A stretch of 64,000 nucleotides of DNA from Methylosinus trichosporium OB3b (GCF_002752655.1 NZ_CP023737.1:2194001-2258000), one strand, 5' to 3'. Shown: positions 52,874 to 62,557, numbered from the stretch's first letter. The notes: a model not told the origin generated them from the letters alone. A program made the numbers and translations.

Positions 52874-53284
52874 ATGGCGAAGGCCGATCCCGTGAGCGAA
52901 AGGCTCGCCGCCGCGCGGCCGCTTTCTCCACATCTTTCCGTCTATAAGCCGATCATCACCATGGCGATGTCGATCGCGCACCGCATCAGCGGCGCGGCGC
53001 TCTACGCCGGCGCGATCCTGCTCGCGCTCTATCTGCTCGGCCTCGCGCTCGGGCCTTCGGCCTTCTCCACCGTTGCGTGGATCGCCAATTCGCTCATCGG
53101 CCGCGCCTTCCTGTTTCTGTTCAGCTGGGCGCTGTTCCACCATCTGCTCGGCGGCGTGCGCCATGCGATCTGGGATCGCGGCCTCTATCTCGACGGCCCC
53201 GGCCGCGAGCTGCTCGCCAAGGCGACGCTCGGCGGCGGCGTCGCGCTCACCCTCGGCCTGTGGATCGCCGTCGCGCTCTCCTGA
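52874..53284 (+). CDS. sdhC: Succinate dehydrogenase cytochrome b556 subunit
   Basis: Membrane anchor of complex II, 136 aa. It contains RPLSPHLSVYKPIITMAMSI then AHRISGAALYAG with the Ser/His/Arg typical of SdhC, three transmembrane helices, and the haem His in HHLLGGVRHAIWD. It binds haem b with SdhD and passes electrons to ubiquinone. GAGAGGACGAGC precedes ATG 52874. First gene of sdhCDAB. Confidence 0.97.
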   Translation: MAKADPVSERLAAARPLSPHLSVYKPIITMAMSIAHRISGAALYAGAILLALYLLGLALGPSAFSTVAWIANSLIGRAFLFLFSWALFHHLLGGVRHAIWDRGLYLDGPGRELLAKATLGGGVALTLGLWIAVALS

Positions 53285-53346
53285 GCGGACGGGCCGCGTC
53301 ACACCCATTCTTCATCCGCCACGCGCGGCCCCTATGGAGGAAAGCC

Positions 53347-53727
53347 ATGTTCGAGAGCGGGCGCAGCGGCAAAGGCGCCGCCTTCACATCCGATCGCTCC
53401 GGCTCGCTGCATGCGCTGGCGATGCGGCACAGCGCCCGCGCGCTGGCGCCGCTCGGGCTCTTGTCGGTCTGGTTCATCGCCAATCTCTCCGGCCAGAGCT
53501 ATGAGGCGGCGCGCGCGCATCTCGGCCGGCCGCTTCCGGCGATCACGCTGATCGCCTTCATCTGCATCGCCTCCTATCACGCGCGGCTCGGCATGGAGAC
53601 CATCGTCGAGGACTATGTCCATGACGAAGCGCTGAAGGCCAGAGCTCTGCAGATCAACAAATGGCTGACGGTCGCCATCGCTGCGAGCTGGACGCTGTCG
53701 ATCATGATCATCGCCGCGCCGCGCTGA
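53347..53727 (+). CDS. sdhD: Succinate dehydrogenase membrane anchor subunit
   Basis: The second membrane subunit of complex II, 126 aa, with three hydrophobic helices and the conserved CIASYHARLGMETIVEDYVH containing the haem-ligand His. GGAGGAAAGCC lies directly before ATG 53347. The stop codon falls in the loop of a GC-rich hairpin followed by a T-rich tract. Confidence 0.95.
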   Translation: MFESGRSGKGAAFTSDRSGSLHALAMRHSARALAPLGLLSVWFIANLSGQSYEAARAHLGRPLPAITLIAFICIASYHARLGMETIVEDYVHDEALKARALQINKWLTVAIAASWTLSIMIIAAPR

Positions 53728-53748
53728 ACGCGGCGCGCCCTTTATTTT
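53715..53748 (+). terminator. Terminator-like hairpin between sdhD and sdhA
   Basis: A perfect 9-bp stem CGCGCCGCG/CGCGGCGCG with loop CTGAA (containing the sdhD stop) is followed by CCCTTTATTTTC. This looks like an intrinsic terminator within the operon, so it may lower sdhA-B expression or stabilise the sdhCD message. Confidence 0.55.
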
Positions 53749-53781
53749 CGCCGAGGCGTCCTTCTTTCGACGAGGAAAAAA

Positions 53782-55614
53782 ATGTCTGCAAATGGCGAGA
53801 CGACGACGGCGCACATCGGCGGCAGGGCCTATCCGATCATCGACCACACATTCGATGTGGTGGTGGTCGGCGCGGGCGGCGCGGGGCTGCGCGCGGTCGT
53901 CGGCTGCGTCGAGGCGGGCTTGAGCGTCGCCTGCGTCACCAAGGTCTTCCCGACCCGCTCGCATACGGTCGCAGCGCAGGGCGGCGTCGCCGCGGCGCTC
54001 GGCAATATGGGCCCGGACGATTGGAAGTGGCACATGTACGACACCGTCAAGGGCTCCGACTGGCTCGGGGACCAGGACGCGATCGAATATTTGTGCCGCA
54101 ACGCGCCGGAAGCGGTCTATGAGCTCGAGCATTGGGGCGTGCCCTTCTCGCGCACGCAGGACGGCCGCATCTATCAGCGCCCCTTCGGCGGCATGACCAC
54201 GGATTTCGGCAAGGGCCCGCCCGCGCAGCGCACCTGCGCCGCCGCCGACCGCACCGGCCATGCGATGCTGCATACGCTCTATGGCCAGGCGCTGCGCCAT
54301 GACGCGCGCTTCTTCGTCGAATATTTCGCCATCGACCTCATCATGGATCAATCCGGCGCCACGCGCGGCGTCATGTGCCTGAAGCTCGACGACGGAACCA
54401 TTCATCGCTTCCGCGCCGGGCTCACCGTGCTCGCCACCGGCGGCTATGGCCGCGCTTTTCTTTCCGCGACCTCGGCGCACACCTGCACGGGCGACGGCGG
54501 CGGCATGGTTCTGCGCGCCGGCCTGCCGTTGCAGGACATGGAGTTCGTGCAATTCCATCCGACCGGCATCTATGGCGCCGGCTGCCTCATCACCGAGGGC
54601 GCGCGCGGCGAGGGCGGCTATCTCACCAATAGCGAGGGCGAGCGCTTCATGGAGCGTTATGCGCCGTCGGTGAAGGATCTCGCGCCGCGCGACATGGTCT
54701 CGCGCGCGATGACGGTGGAGATCAGAGAGGGCCGCGGCGTCGGCAAGCTGCAGGACCACATCCATCTGCATCTCGAGCATTTGGATCCGGCGATCCTGCA
54801 CGAGCGCCTGCCGGGCATCTCCGAGAGCGCCAAAATTTTCGCCGGCGTCGATGTGACGCGCGAGCCCATTCCGGTGCTGCCGACCGTGCATTACAACATG
54901 GGCGGCATACCGACGAATTTTCACGGCGAGGTTCTGCGCCGCGTCGGCGACGATCCAGATGTCGTGGTGCCGGGCCTGATGGCGATCGGCGAGGCGGCCT
55001 GCGTCTCCGTCCATGGCGCCAATCGCCTCGGCTCCAACTCGCTGGTCGATCTCATCGTCTTCGGCCGCGCCGCGGGACATCGCGCCGCCGAGGTGGTGAA
55101 GCCGGGCGAGGCGCAGCCGGAGCTGCCGGCCGATTCCGCCGATCTCGCTCTGTCGCGGCTCGACAAGTTCCGCCACGCCGCCGGCGGCACGCCGACCGCC
55201 GAGCTGCGGCTGAAGATGCAGCGCGTGATGCAATCGCATTGCGCCGTCTATCGCGCCGGCGAGGTGCTGGAGGAAGGCTCGCAGGCGATCCACGCGGTCT
55301 GGCGCGAGAGCGCCGATCTGAAGATCACCGACCGCTCGCTGATCTGGAACACCGATCTCGTCGAGACATTGGAACTCGACAATCTGCTGGTCCAGGCGGT
55401 GGTGACGATGGACTCGGCGAAGAACCGCACCGAATCCCGCGGCGCCCACGCCCGCGAGGATTTCCCGAACCGCGACGACGCCGATTGGATGAAGCACACG
55501 CTGGCCTCGATCGACGATGCGGGCAAGACGGTGGCGCTCGATTATCGCCCGGTCCACAGCTACACTCTGTCCGATGAGGTGGCTTATATAGAGCCGAAGG
55601 CGCGGGTTTATTGA
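53782..55614 (+). CDS. sdhA: Succinate dehydrogenase flavoprotein subunit
   Basis: Catalytic subunit that oxidises succinate to fumarate with covalent FAD. The 610-aa protein has [20 protein letters not shown], the FAD-linked His in [20 protein letters not shown], the substrate region [20 protein letters not shown] and RMERYAP-like FMERYAP. It ends [13 protein letters not shown] then PKARVY. GAGGAAAAAA precedes ATG 53782. The stop at 55614 is followed 40 bp later by a toxin-antitoxin pair, not by sdhB. Confidence 0.98.
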   Translation: MSANGETTTAHIGGRAYPIIDHTFDVVVVGAGGAGLRAVVGCVEAGLSVACVTKVFPTRSHTVAAQGGVAAALGNMGPDDWKWHMYDTVKGSDWLGDQDAIEYLCRNAPEAVYELEHWGVPFSRTQDGRIYQRPFGGMTTDFGKGPPAQRTCAAADRTGHAMLHTLYGQALRHDARFFVEYFAIDLIMDQSGATRGVMCLKLDDGTIHRFRAGLTVLATGGYGRAFLSATSAHTCTGDGGGMVLRAGLPLQDMEFVQFHPTGIYGAGCLITEGARGEGGYLTNSEGERFMERYAPSVKDLAPRDMVSRAMTVEIREGRGVGKLQDHIHLHLEHLDPAILHERLPGISESAKIFAGVDVTREPIPVLPTVHYNMGGIPTNFHGEVLRRVGDDPDVVVPGLMAIGEAACVSVHGANRLGSNSLVDLIVFGRAAGHRAAEVVKPGEAQPELPADSADLALSRLDKFRHAAGGTPTAELRLKMQRVMQSHCAVYRAGEVLEEGSQAIHAVWRESADLKITDRSLIWNTDLVETLELDNLLVQAVVTMDSAKNRTESRGAHAREDFPNRDDADWMKHTLASIDDAGKTVALDYRPVHSYTLSDEVAYIEPKARVY

Positions 55615-55654
55615 GCCGCGCCGCATGACGGCTTGAACTCGGGAGCGTGTCATC

Positions 55655-55894
55655 GTGAACGCGATCACCATCCGAACCATCAGCGACGAGATGGTCACGA
55701 GGATCGAGGAGCGAGCGGCCCTGCATCAGAGGACGCTTGAAGAGGAGGCGGCGGCGCTTCTCCAGAGCGCCCTCGCTGCGCCTCTTTGCCCCGAGGACCG
55801 CTATCTCCTCGCGAAGCGTATCGCGGCGATGACCCCGAAGGACATTCCTCAGACCGACAGCGTTGAATTGCTGCGAGAGGATCGCGACCGGTGA
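55655..55894 (+). CDS. FitA/VapB-like ribbon-helix-helix antitoxin
   Basis: A 79-aa antitoxin with the RHH pattern NAITIRTISDEMVTRIEERA, then HQRTLEEEAAALLQSAL, close to FitA-type plasmid stability proteins. It starts with a GTG at 55655. Its stop overlaps the toxin start (GTGA), the usual coupling for such pairs. It would bind and neutralise the PIN toxin and repress its own promoter. Confidence 0.85.
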   Translation: MNAITIRTISDEMVTRIEERAALHQRTLEEEAAALLQSALAAPLCPEDRYLLAKRIAAMTPKDIPQTDSVELLREDRDR

Positions 55895-56328
55895 TTCTTG
55901 TCGTCGACGCCTCAGTCGCGGTCAAATGGCTGGTGGCGGAGCCCGGTCACGAGCATGCGACGTCTCTGTTGCTGAAGGCGCCGATATTGTTTGCGCCCGA
56001 CCTCATCGAGATCGAGGTGGCGAATGTGCTGTGGAAAAAGAACCGCCGCAAAGAGATCGACGGATCACAAGCTGCACAGGCGCTGCGTTCACTATCCAGC
56101 TTCTTCGACGCGCTCGAGCCTTCGACTCGTTTCATGAACCGCGCGCTGGAAATCGGGCTCGATCTCGAGCATCCTGTCTATGATTGCGTCTATCTCGCCG
56201 CCGCAGAGCAAAGAGGCGTCCGACTGGCGACAGCCGATGCGCGGCTTGCTAGAAAGTGCGCGGGCACGGCCTATGCCGAGCGCGTCGTTTCGATCGACCG
56301 CGTCCTCGATTCGCACGAACCAATGTGA
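55891..56328 (+). CDS. PIN-domain (VapC-type) ribonuclease toxin
   Basis: A 145-aa PIN nuclease starting with GTG 55891. The acidic active-site residues are visible: Asp in MILVVDASVAVKWL, Glu in LIEIEVANVLWKKN, and the two Asp clusters in HPVYDCVYLAAAE and LATADARLARKC. VapC toxins cleave tRNA or rRNA. It lies directly between sdhA and sdhB, with sdhB 25 bp downstream, so all are likely read together. Confidence 0.9.
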   Translation: MILVVDASVAVKWLVAEPGHEHATSLLLKAPILFAPDLIEIEVANVLWKKNRRKEIDGSQAAQALRSLSSFFDALEPSTRFMNRALEIGLDLEHPVYDCVYLAAAEQRGVRLATADARLARKCAGTAYAERVVSIDRVLDSHEPM

Positions 56329-56353
56329 ACCCCGCGGAAGGTGAGCTTCAAAC

Positions 56354-57142
56354 ATGGTCGAATTCGTCCTTCCCCAAAACTCCCGCCCGGTCGAGGGCAA
56401 GGTGTGGCCGGCGCCGGAAGGCGCGACGCGGCTCAGAGAATTCCGCATCTATCGCTTCGATCCGGACACCTCCGCGAATCCGCGCATAGACACTTATTTC
56501 GTCGATCTCGACGATTGCGGGCCGATGGTGCTGGACGCGATCCTGTGGATCAAGAACAGGATCGACCCGACGCTGACCTTCCGCCGCTCCTGCCGCGAGG
56601 GCATTTGCGGCTCCTGCTCGATGAACATCGACGGGCTCAACACGCTCGCCTGCACCAAGGGCATGGACGAGATCGAGGGCGCGATCAAAATCTATCCGCT
56701 GCCGCATATGCCGGTGGTGAAGGACCTCGTGCCCGACCTCACCGATTTCTACGCCCAGCACGCCGCCATCGAGCCCTGGCTGCAAGCTTCGAGCCCCGAT
56801 CCCGAGAAGGAGCGGCTGCAATCGCCTCAGGACCGCCACAAGCTGGACGGGCTCTATGAGTGCATCCTCTGCGCCTGCTGTTCGACCTCCTGTCCGAGCT
56901 ATTGGTGGAATTCCGACCGCTTCCTCGGCCCGGCGGCGCTGCTGCAGGCGCAGCGCTGGGTGGCGGATTCGCGTGACGAGGCGACCGAAACCCGCGTCGC
57001 TTATGTCGACGACGCCTTCCGCCTCTATCGGTGCCACACCATTCTCAACTGCTCCAACGCCTGTCCCAAGGGACTGCGGCCGGGCACGGCGATCGCCGAG
57101 CTGAAGAATTTGGCCATCGCCCAGGACACGAAGAAGGAGTGA
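56354..57142 (+). CDS. sdhB: Succinate dehydrogenase iron-sulfur subunit
   Basis: Iron-sulfur subunit of complex II, 262 aa. The 2Fe-2S motif is [20 protein letters not shown]. The ferredoxin-like part has [18 protein letters not shown] and [15 protein letters not shown] for the 4Fe-4S and 3Fe-4S clusters. ATG 56354 follows GGAAGGTGAGC. It is separated from sdhA by the toxin-antitoxin pair (740 bp between the sdhA stop and the sdhB start). Confidence 0.98.
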   Translation: MVEFVLPQNSRPVEGKVWPAPEGATRLREFRIYRFDPDTSANPRIDTYFVDLDDCGPMVLDAILWIKNRIDPTLTFRRSCREGICGSCSMNIDGLNTLACTKGMDEIEGAIKIYPLPHMPVVKDLVPDLTDFYAQHAAIEPWLQASSPDPEKERLQSPQDRHKLDGLYECILCACCSTSCPSYWWNSDRFLGPAALLQAQRWVADSRDEATETRVAYVDDAFRLYRCHTILNCSNACPKGLRPGTAIAELKNLAIAQDTKKE

Positions 57143-57264
57143 GCGCCGCATCGCCGCCACGCTCGCGACGCAGTGCAGAAACCTTCGCGGGCAGGCGCAG
57201 CTTGTGTTTCCTGACGCGAGGAGTCATGTTCCCGCGAGCAGGACATTCTCGTGGAGTCGTCATC

Positions 57265-57615
57265 ATGCGATTGCGCCCGCATGTAACATTCGTCGCCGTG
57301 CTCGCTCTGGCGAGCGTCTCGACCGCCGTCTCGGCGCAGGACTGGACGCTCGACACCAGCGCGCTCGGCGCCCCGGCCCATTCCAAGGGCAAGAAAGCGA
57401 AGCCGCAGAGCGCCGCCGCCGACAGCGGCGCCGCGAATGGCAAAAACGCGCCGAACGCCAAGGGCGAGAACCGGCAGTTCGGCGAGCTCGAGGGCTGGTC
57501 GCCCGGCAAATCCCCGCCGAAGCCGAAAGAAAAGCGCGACGACTCGCCCCGCTTCGGCAAGGCGCCGGTCAATATGAACTCCAACGGCGGCATGGGCGTC
57601 GGCATGCCCTTCTGA
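57265..57615 (+). CDS. Secreted low-complexity hypothetical protein
   Basis: A 116-aa precursor with signal peptide (MRLRPHVTFVAVLALASVST, cleavage after VSA). The mature part is rich in Lys, Ala, Gly, Pro and Asn and lacks recognised motifs (SKGKKAKPQSAAADSG, FGELEGWSPGKSPPKPKEKR), ending GGMGVGMPF. It is probably an intrinsically disordered envelope protein. It follows sdhB by 122 bp and converges on the M48 protease gene. Confidence 0.65.
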   Translation: MRLRPHVTFVAVLALASVSTAVSAQDWTLDTSALGAPAHSKGKKAKPQSAAADSGAANGKNAPNAKGENRQFGELEGWSPGKSPPKPKEKRDDSPRFGKAPVNMNSNGGMGVGMPF

Positions 57616-57620
57616 GGGCA

Positions 57621-59012
57621 TTACTCGCTTCCCGGCGGGCGATAGGTCAGAATATCATCGGCCTTCAGCCAGCCGGGCGAACCTTCCTTGAACTGCGTCT
57701 GCGCGCGCGAGGCCTGGGTGCGCGCCTCTATATATTTGCCGGCGACGAACAGCCCTTCCGCCGCCGCGAGCTGCGCCTTGGCGCCGTCGCCCTTGCGGAA
57801 ATAGGCCATGGAGAGAAACTCCCAGGCCTCGGATGAATCCTCGTCGCGCTGCGTGGCGTTGGCCAGCACCTTGATCGCCTCGTCGGTATAAGCGGGGTTG
57901 TCCGAGGCGACCAGCGCATGGCCGAGCAGCACGCGGATCGGCGTGGCGTTCGGTCCGGCGAGCCCGGCCGCCTTGCGCAGCGGCGCGATCGCTTGCGCGG
58001 CCCGCCCGGCCTCCAGCAGAAACTGCCCCTTCAGCTCCCAGAAATAAGGGTTCTTCGGCTGCGCCGCGATCAACGCATCGGCGCCGGCGAGCGCCTCGTC
58101 CAGCCGGCCGAAGCGATTGTCGGCGATGACCCGCGCATAGCGCGCCGGCAGCGACAGATCGGAGACGGGATAGCGACGCCCCACCTCGCCGACATCGCCG
58201 GTGAAGCCGATGAGCTTGGCGCGCATCAGATCATGCCGCGCCTGTAGCGCCGGCGGGTCTTGCGTCTCGAAAAAAGGCGATTGCTCGGCCGCCTGGCGCA
58301 GATTGGAGATGCGCTCATTGGGCAGCGGATGCGACTGCAGATAGGGATCGATGGTCGACGATTTGAACAGGGTCTCGCTGGCGAAGCGGTTGAACGTCTC
58401 CAGCATGCCCTTGGCCGATTGACGCGTCGCGGTGAGGAAGCGCACCGCCATGCGGTCGGCGGCCTGCTCCTCGCCGCGCTGATAGGCGAGCAGCGAGCGC
58501 TTCACCGCCTCCTGCGGGCCCATCAGAATGCCGACGGCGCCGCCCGAATCCATGCCGACAGAAGCATTGGGGCGCGAGAAGGCGCCGCGGGCGGCGAATA
58601 TGGCGCCGGCGCTGGCCAGCATTCCGGCGACGGAGAGAATGGCGGCGCGGGCCAGTTCCTGGCGGCCGCGCGCGAGATGGCCCCCGGCGATATGGCCGCT
58701 CTCATGAGCGAGCACGCCGATGATCTCATTGGGCGTCTTGGCCTCGATCAGCGCCCCGACATTGACGAAGATTTTCTGCCCGTCGGCGACGAAGGCGTTG
58801 AAGGAGCGATCGCCGACGAGGATGATCCTCGCCGCGCCGGTGTGGATTCCGGCGGCCTCGAGCACGGGCTTGGTGTAATCGCGCAGCAATTGCTCGATCT
58901 CGGCGTCGCGGATGATGGAGACATTGGGGCCGTCCTCCGCGCGAACGGGCGCCGCGAGGGCGACGGCGAGAAGGCCGGACAGCAAGGCGCGGAGACGGCT
59001 GCGGTTACGCAT
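57621..59012 (-). CDS. M48-family metalloprotease with TPR-like C-terminus (BepA-like)
   Basis: Periplasmic zinc metalloprotease of 463 aa with a signal peptide (SRLRALLSGLLAVALAAPVR). The catalytic motif HESGH is in GVLAHESGHIAGGHLARGRQ, with the third ligand Glu in RGEEQAADRMAVRFL. The C-terminal ~200 residues are TPR-like (NPYFWELKGQFLLEAGRAAQ, SEAWEFLSMAYFRKGDGAKA). E. coli BepA has the same layout and serves outer-membrane protein quality control. ATG 59012. Confidence 0.92.
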   Translation of the reverse strand: MRNRSRLRALLSGLLAVALAAPVRAEDGPNVSIIRDAEIEQLLRDYTKPVLEAAGIHTGAARIILVGDRSFNAFVADGQKIFVNVGALIEAKTPNEIIGVLAHESGHIAGGHLARGRQELARAAILSVAGMLASAGAIFAARGAFSRPNASVGMDSGGAVGILMGPQEAVKRSLLAYQRGEEQAADRMAVRFLTATRQSAKGMLETFNRFASETLFKSSTIDPYLQSHPLPNERISNLRQAAEQSPFFETQDPPALQARHDLMRAKLIGFTGDVGEVGRRYPVSDLSLPARYARVIADNRFGRLDEALAGADALIAAQPKNPYFWELKGQFLLEAGRAAQAIAPLRKAAGLAGPNATPIRVLLGHALVASDNPAYTDEAIKVLANATQRDEDSSEAWEFLSMAYFRKGDGAKAQLAAAEGLFVAGKYIEARTQASRAQTQFKEGSPGWLKADDILTYRPPGSE

Positions 59013-59162
59013 GGCGGGAGAGTGGTGGAAGCGGGGACGGAATGCAAATGGGAGCGGCCGCTCGGGCCGCGGCCATGCGCCTCTACCCTCCGGCTTGACG
59101 CGAAGGCGTGTTGCGCGTAGCGCAGGCTCGAAAAATTCTGCGCCCGGGGAGGCATCACTGAA
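59013..59162 (+). promoter_or_regulatory. serC leader with possible SD-sequestering structure
   Basis: CCTCC at 59087-59091 can pair with the ribosome site GGAGG at 59148-59152. Small stems GCGGCC/GGCCGC (59054-59070) and TGCGC/GCGCA lie in or before the loop. Established knowledge: a serC RNA motif precedes serC-serA in many alphaproteobacteria. Whether this leader matches it cannot be decided by eye. Confidence 0.4.
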
Positions 59163-60335
59163 ATGGCAATCGAAAAGCCCGGCGTGAAGCCGGCTAATCC
59201 GCGTTTTTCCTCCGGCCCCTGCTCCAAGCATCCGGGCTGGCGGCTGGAGAATCTCGCTGGCGCGGCGCTCGGCCGCTCGCATCGCGCTCCCGCGGGCAAG
59301 GGCAAGCTGAAGGAAGCGATCGACCTCACTCGCGAGGTGCTGCGCGTCCCGGCGGACCACCGCATCGCCATCGTCCCCGCCTCCGACACCGGCGCCGTCG
59401 AGATGGCGCTGTGGTCGCTGATCGGCGCGCGCGGCGTCGACGTCGCCGCCTGGGAGAGCTTCAGCGGCGATTGGGTCACCGATATCATCGAGCAGCTGAA
59501 GCCCGGCGGCGCGCGCAGCTTCGTCGCGCCCTTCGGCGAATTGCCCGACATGAGCAGAATCGACTTCGACAACGATTTCGTCTTCGCCTGGAACGGCACC
59601 ACCGCCGGCGTGCGCGTGCCGAACGCCGATTTTATCCCGGCCGATCGCAAGGGCCTCACCATCTGCGACGCGACCTCGGCCGCTTTCGCGCAGCCGCTCG
59701 ATTTCGCCAAGCTCGATGTCGTCACTTATTCCTGGCAGAAGGTGCTGGGCGGCGAGGCGGCGCATGGCATGCTCATCCTCTCGCCGCGCGCCGTCGAGCG
59801 GCTGGAGAGCTACACGCCCGCTTGGCCCTTGCCGAAGATTTTCCGCCTCACCAAGAACGGCAAGCTCAATGAGAGCATTTTCGAGGGCGAGACCATCAAC
59901 ACGCCTTCGCTTCTCTGCGTCGAGGATTATCTCGACGCGCTGAAATGGGCGAAGTCGATCGGCGGGCTCGACGCGCTGTTCGCGCGGGCGAACGCCAACG
60001 CCGCCGCCGTTTCCGCCTGGGTGGAGACGACCCCCGCTTTCACCCATCTCGCCCAGGATGCGGCGACGCGCTCCAACACCGGCGTCTGCCTCGTCTTCGG
60101 CGAGCCGGCGGTGGCCGCTCTCTCGCGCGACGCGCAATGGGCGCTCGCCAAGGAGATCGTCGCGCTGATCGAGAAGGAGGGGGCCGGCTTCGACTTCGGC
60201 GCCTATCGCGACGCGCCGCCCGGCCTGCGCATCTGGTGCGGCGCGACCGTCGAGACCAGCGATGTCACGGCGCTGACCCGCTGGATCGACTGGGCCTATG
60301 CCGAGGCGCGCTCGCAAATGGCCAAGGCGGCTTGA
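59163..60335 (+). CDS. serC: Phosphoserine aminotransferase
   Basis: PLP enzyme forming 3-phosphoserine from 3-phosphohydroxypyruvate and glutamate. It belongs to the alphaproteobacterial SerC branch, 390 aa, starting with [20 protein letters not shown]. The PLP lysine is in [20 protein letters not shown]; also [15 protein letters not shown] and [27 protein letters not shown] lies 10 bp before ATG 59163. It is followed by serA. Confidence 0.97.
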   Translation: MAIEKPGVKPANPRFSSGPCSKHPGWRLENLAGAALGRSHRAPAGKGKLKEAIDLTREVLRVPADHRIAIVPASDTGAVEMALWSLIGARGVDVAAWESFSGDWVTDIIEQLKPGGARSFVAPFGELPDMSRIDFDNDFVFAWNGTTAGVRVPNADFIPADRKGLTICDATSAAFAQPLDFAKLDVVTYSWQKVLGGEAAHGMLILSPRAVERLESYTPAWPLPKIFRLTKNGKLNESIFEGETINTPSLLCVEDYLDALKWAKSIGGLDALFARANANAAAVSAWVETTPAFTHLAQDAATRSNTGVCLVFGEPAVAALSRDAQWALAKEIVALIEKEGAGFDFGAYRDAPPGLRIWCGATVETSDVTALTRWIDWAYAEARSQMAKAA

Positions 60336-60453
60336 AAGCCGGCGAGTCGATCGCGATTCTGATAGTGGGGACGACGCGGGTGTGACGCGATCGGGGGGCG
60401 GGTCGCCGCGGGTTTGCTCGCGGTGCGCGGCCTCGCGCCGCAGGGAGGCCGCC

Positions 60454-62040
60454 ATGGCGCCGCGCGTGCTCGTCTCCGATTCGCTGTCGCCTTCCGCGCT
60501 GCAGATTTTCGCCGCGCATGGGCTGGAGGCGGATTTCCGGCCCGACCTCGGCCGGGACCGCGCCCATCTCCTCGACGCCATCGGCGACTATGACGCGCTG
60601 GCGATAAGGTCGGCGACGCGGGTCGACGCCGATCTCCTGGCGCGGGCCGGCCGGCTGCGGGTCGTCGGCCGCGCCGGCGTCGGCGTCGACAATGTCGATG
60701 TCGGCGCGGCGACGGCGCACGGCGTCGTCGTCATGAACACGCCTTATGGCAATTCCGTCACCACCGCCGAGCATACGATCGCGCTGATGATGGCGCTCGC
60801 TCGGCAAATTCCCGCCGCCGACGCCTCCACCCGCGCCGGCAAATGGGAGAAGAGCCGCTTCATGGGGGTCGAGCTCGCGGGCAAGACGCTCGGCGTGATC
60901 GGCTGCGGCAATGTCGGCGCCAATGTCGCGACGCGGGCGCTCGGCCTCGCGATGCGCGTCATCGCCTTTGATCCCTTTCTCACCCCCGAGCGCGCCGAGG
61001 AGCTCGGCGTCGAGCCGGTCGCGCTCGAAGCTCTGCTCGCGCGCGCCGACATCGTGACGCTGCATACGCCGCTGACCGCGCGAACGCGCCATATTCTGAA
61101 CGCGGAGAGCATCGCGCGCATGAAGCGCGGCGCGCGCATCGTCAATTGCGCGCGCGGCGGGCTCGTCGACGAGGCGGCGCTCGCCGCGGCGCTCGATGCG
61201 GGCCATGTGGCCGGCGCCGCGCTCGATGTGTTCGAGATCGAGCCGGCGGGCGACAATCCGCTGTTCGCACGAGAGAATGTCGTCTGCACGCCGCATCTCG
61301 GCGCCTCGACGGTCGAGGCGCAGGAGAAGGTCGCGTTGCAGATCGCCCAACGCATCGCCGATTTCTTGACGCGCGGCGAGATTGTCGACGCGGTCAATTT
61401 CCCTTCGGTCAATGCGGAAGAAGCGCCACGCCTCGCGCCCTATATCGCTCTCGCCGAGCGGCTCGGCGCTTTTGTCGGCCAGACCGCGCGTGGGTCCTTC
61501 GAGCATGTGTCGATCATCTACGAGGGCGCCGCCGCCGCGCGCAATGTGAAGGCGCTCACCGCCGCCGCCCTCGCCGGTCTGCTGCGGCCGATTCTCTCGG
61601 AGACGAACATGGTCTCGGCGCCGGTGATCGCCAAAGAGCGTGGCGTCGTCGTCGACGAGGTGACGCGCAGCGCGAGCGGAGACTACGAGTCGCTGATCAC
61701 GTTGACGGCCTGGACGAAAGAGGGAGAGCGCTCGCTCGCGGGAACCGTGTTCCACGACGACGAGCCGCGCATCGTCGCCATCGATGGCGTCCGGCTGGAG
61801 ACGGCGTTCGCGCCGCGCATGATCTTCGTGTCCAACGAGGACAGGCCCGGCTTCATGGGGCTCTTCGCCGGTCTCTTGGGCGAGGCGGGCGTCAATATCG
61901 CGACCTGCGCTCTCGGTCGCGATCGACCCGGCGGCTCGGCGCGGGCTCTCGTCGGCGTCGATGAGCCGGCGCCGGAACGAGCAATGGCGCGGATCGCCGC
62001 GCTTCCCGGCGTGCGCTTCGCCGCCGCGCTCGAATTCTGA
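60454..62040 (+). CDS. serA: D-3-phosphoglycerate dehydrogenase
   Basis: First enzyme of serine synthesis, oxidising 3-phosphoglycerate. The 528-aa protein has the NAD motif LGVIGCGNVGANVATRALGL, the catalytic His in VCTPHLGASTVEAQEKVALQ, an intervening regulatory domain and a C-terminal ACT domain (RMIFVSNEDRPGFMGLFAGL). ATG 60454 is preceded by AGGGAGG. The 118-bp space to serC suggests one operon. Confidence 0.98.
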   Translation: MAPRVLVSDSLSPSALQIFAAHGLEADFRPDLGRDRAHLLDAIGDYDALAIRSATRVDADLLARAGRLRVVGRAGVGVDNVDVGAATAHGVVVMNTPYGNSVTTAEHTIALMMALARQIPAADASTRAGKWEKSRFMGVELAGKTLGVIGCGNVGANVATRALGLAMRVIAFDPFLTPERAEELGVEPVALEALLARADIVTLHTPLTARTRHILNAESIARMKRGARIVNCARGGLVDEAALAAALDAGHVAGAALDVFEIEPAGDNPLFARENVVCTPHLGASTVEAQEKVALQIAQRIADFLTRGEIVDAVNFPSVNAEEAPRLAPYIALAERLGAFVGQTARGSFEHVSIIYEGAAAARNVKALTAAALAGLLRPILSETNMVSAPVIAKERGVVVDEVTRSASGDYESLITLTAWTKEGERSLAGTVFHDDEPRIVAIDGVRLETAFAPRMIFVSNEDRPGFMGLFAGLLGEAGVNIATCALGRDRPGGSARALVGVDEPAPERAMARIAALPGVRFAAALEF

Positions 62041-62374
62041 TCGGAGCCAAGGCTCTCTCCGGCGCGCATCAGAGCATGAGTGCACAAAGAGCGAGCCTGA
62101 AGGCTCGCAGTCCAGATGCGGCCAGGGACCGCGAGCCTTCAGGCTCGCTCTCGAAACAGATCACTGGTGGGGTGGGTATATGGTCCGATCGCCGCATTCA
62201 CTGCGCGCCTCGAAGGCTCGCTCGGCGGGCGTCGGATTCCTCCTCGCTCCGCCCCATTGTCGCGACAACGAGGCGGAGGAGGCGGATCGAGTGTCGACTT
62301 TTACAAGTCGGCGATCAACGCCAAGCCGTGGGCTTCAGCAAGGAAGCCGCAGTCGGATAGGCGAAGGATCGTCG
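62041..62374. other. Intergenic region with palindromic repeat
   Basis: 334 bp between serA and the small membrane protein gene. It contains the type 2 palindromic element at 62088-62153 and a stray GAAGGCTCGCT fragment near 62210. No gene was recognised in the rest. Confidence 0.5.
62088..62153. repeat. Palindromic repeat, type 2 (second copy)
   Basis: The arms AGAGCGAGCCTGAAGGCTCG and CGAGCCTTCAGGCTCGCTCT flank a central part with GTCC and GGAC. It matches the element at 24440-24518, with a shorter centre. Confidence 0.88.
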
Positions 62375-62557
62375 TTACTGAATCATCTTCACGGTGCGGC
62401 CGACGCCCGGATCGGTGCCATTGCCCGTTCCGTTGGTGCCCGCCGGAGAAATCCAGTCCGGAACCTTCGTCAGCATGATGATGACGAAGGCGACAATTCC
62501 GACCATCCACAGAACGGTCTTGCCGATTTCCGAGCTGCTGTGTCCGATGGTTGACAT
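62375..62557 (-). CDS. Small single-pass membrane protein, 60 aa
   Basis: Not recognised. It has an N-terminal polar stretch (MSTIGHSSSEIGK), one hydrophobic helix (VLWMVGIVAFVIIMLTKV) and a Gly/Thr/Asn-rich tail (NGTGNGTDPGVGRTVKMIQ). A perfect GGAGGA ribosome site 7 bp before ATG 62557 supports it as a real gene. The tail may face the periplasm. Function unknown. Confidence 0.75.
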   Translation of the reverse strand: MSTIGHSSSEIGKTVLWMVGIVAFVIIMLTKVPDWISPAGTNGTGNGTDPGVGRTVKMIQ

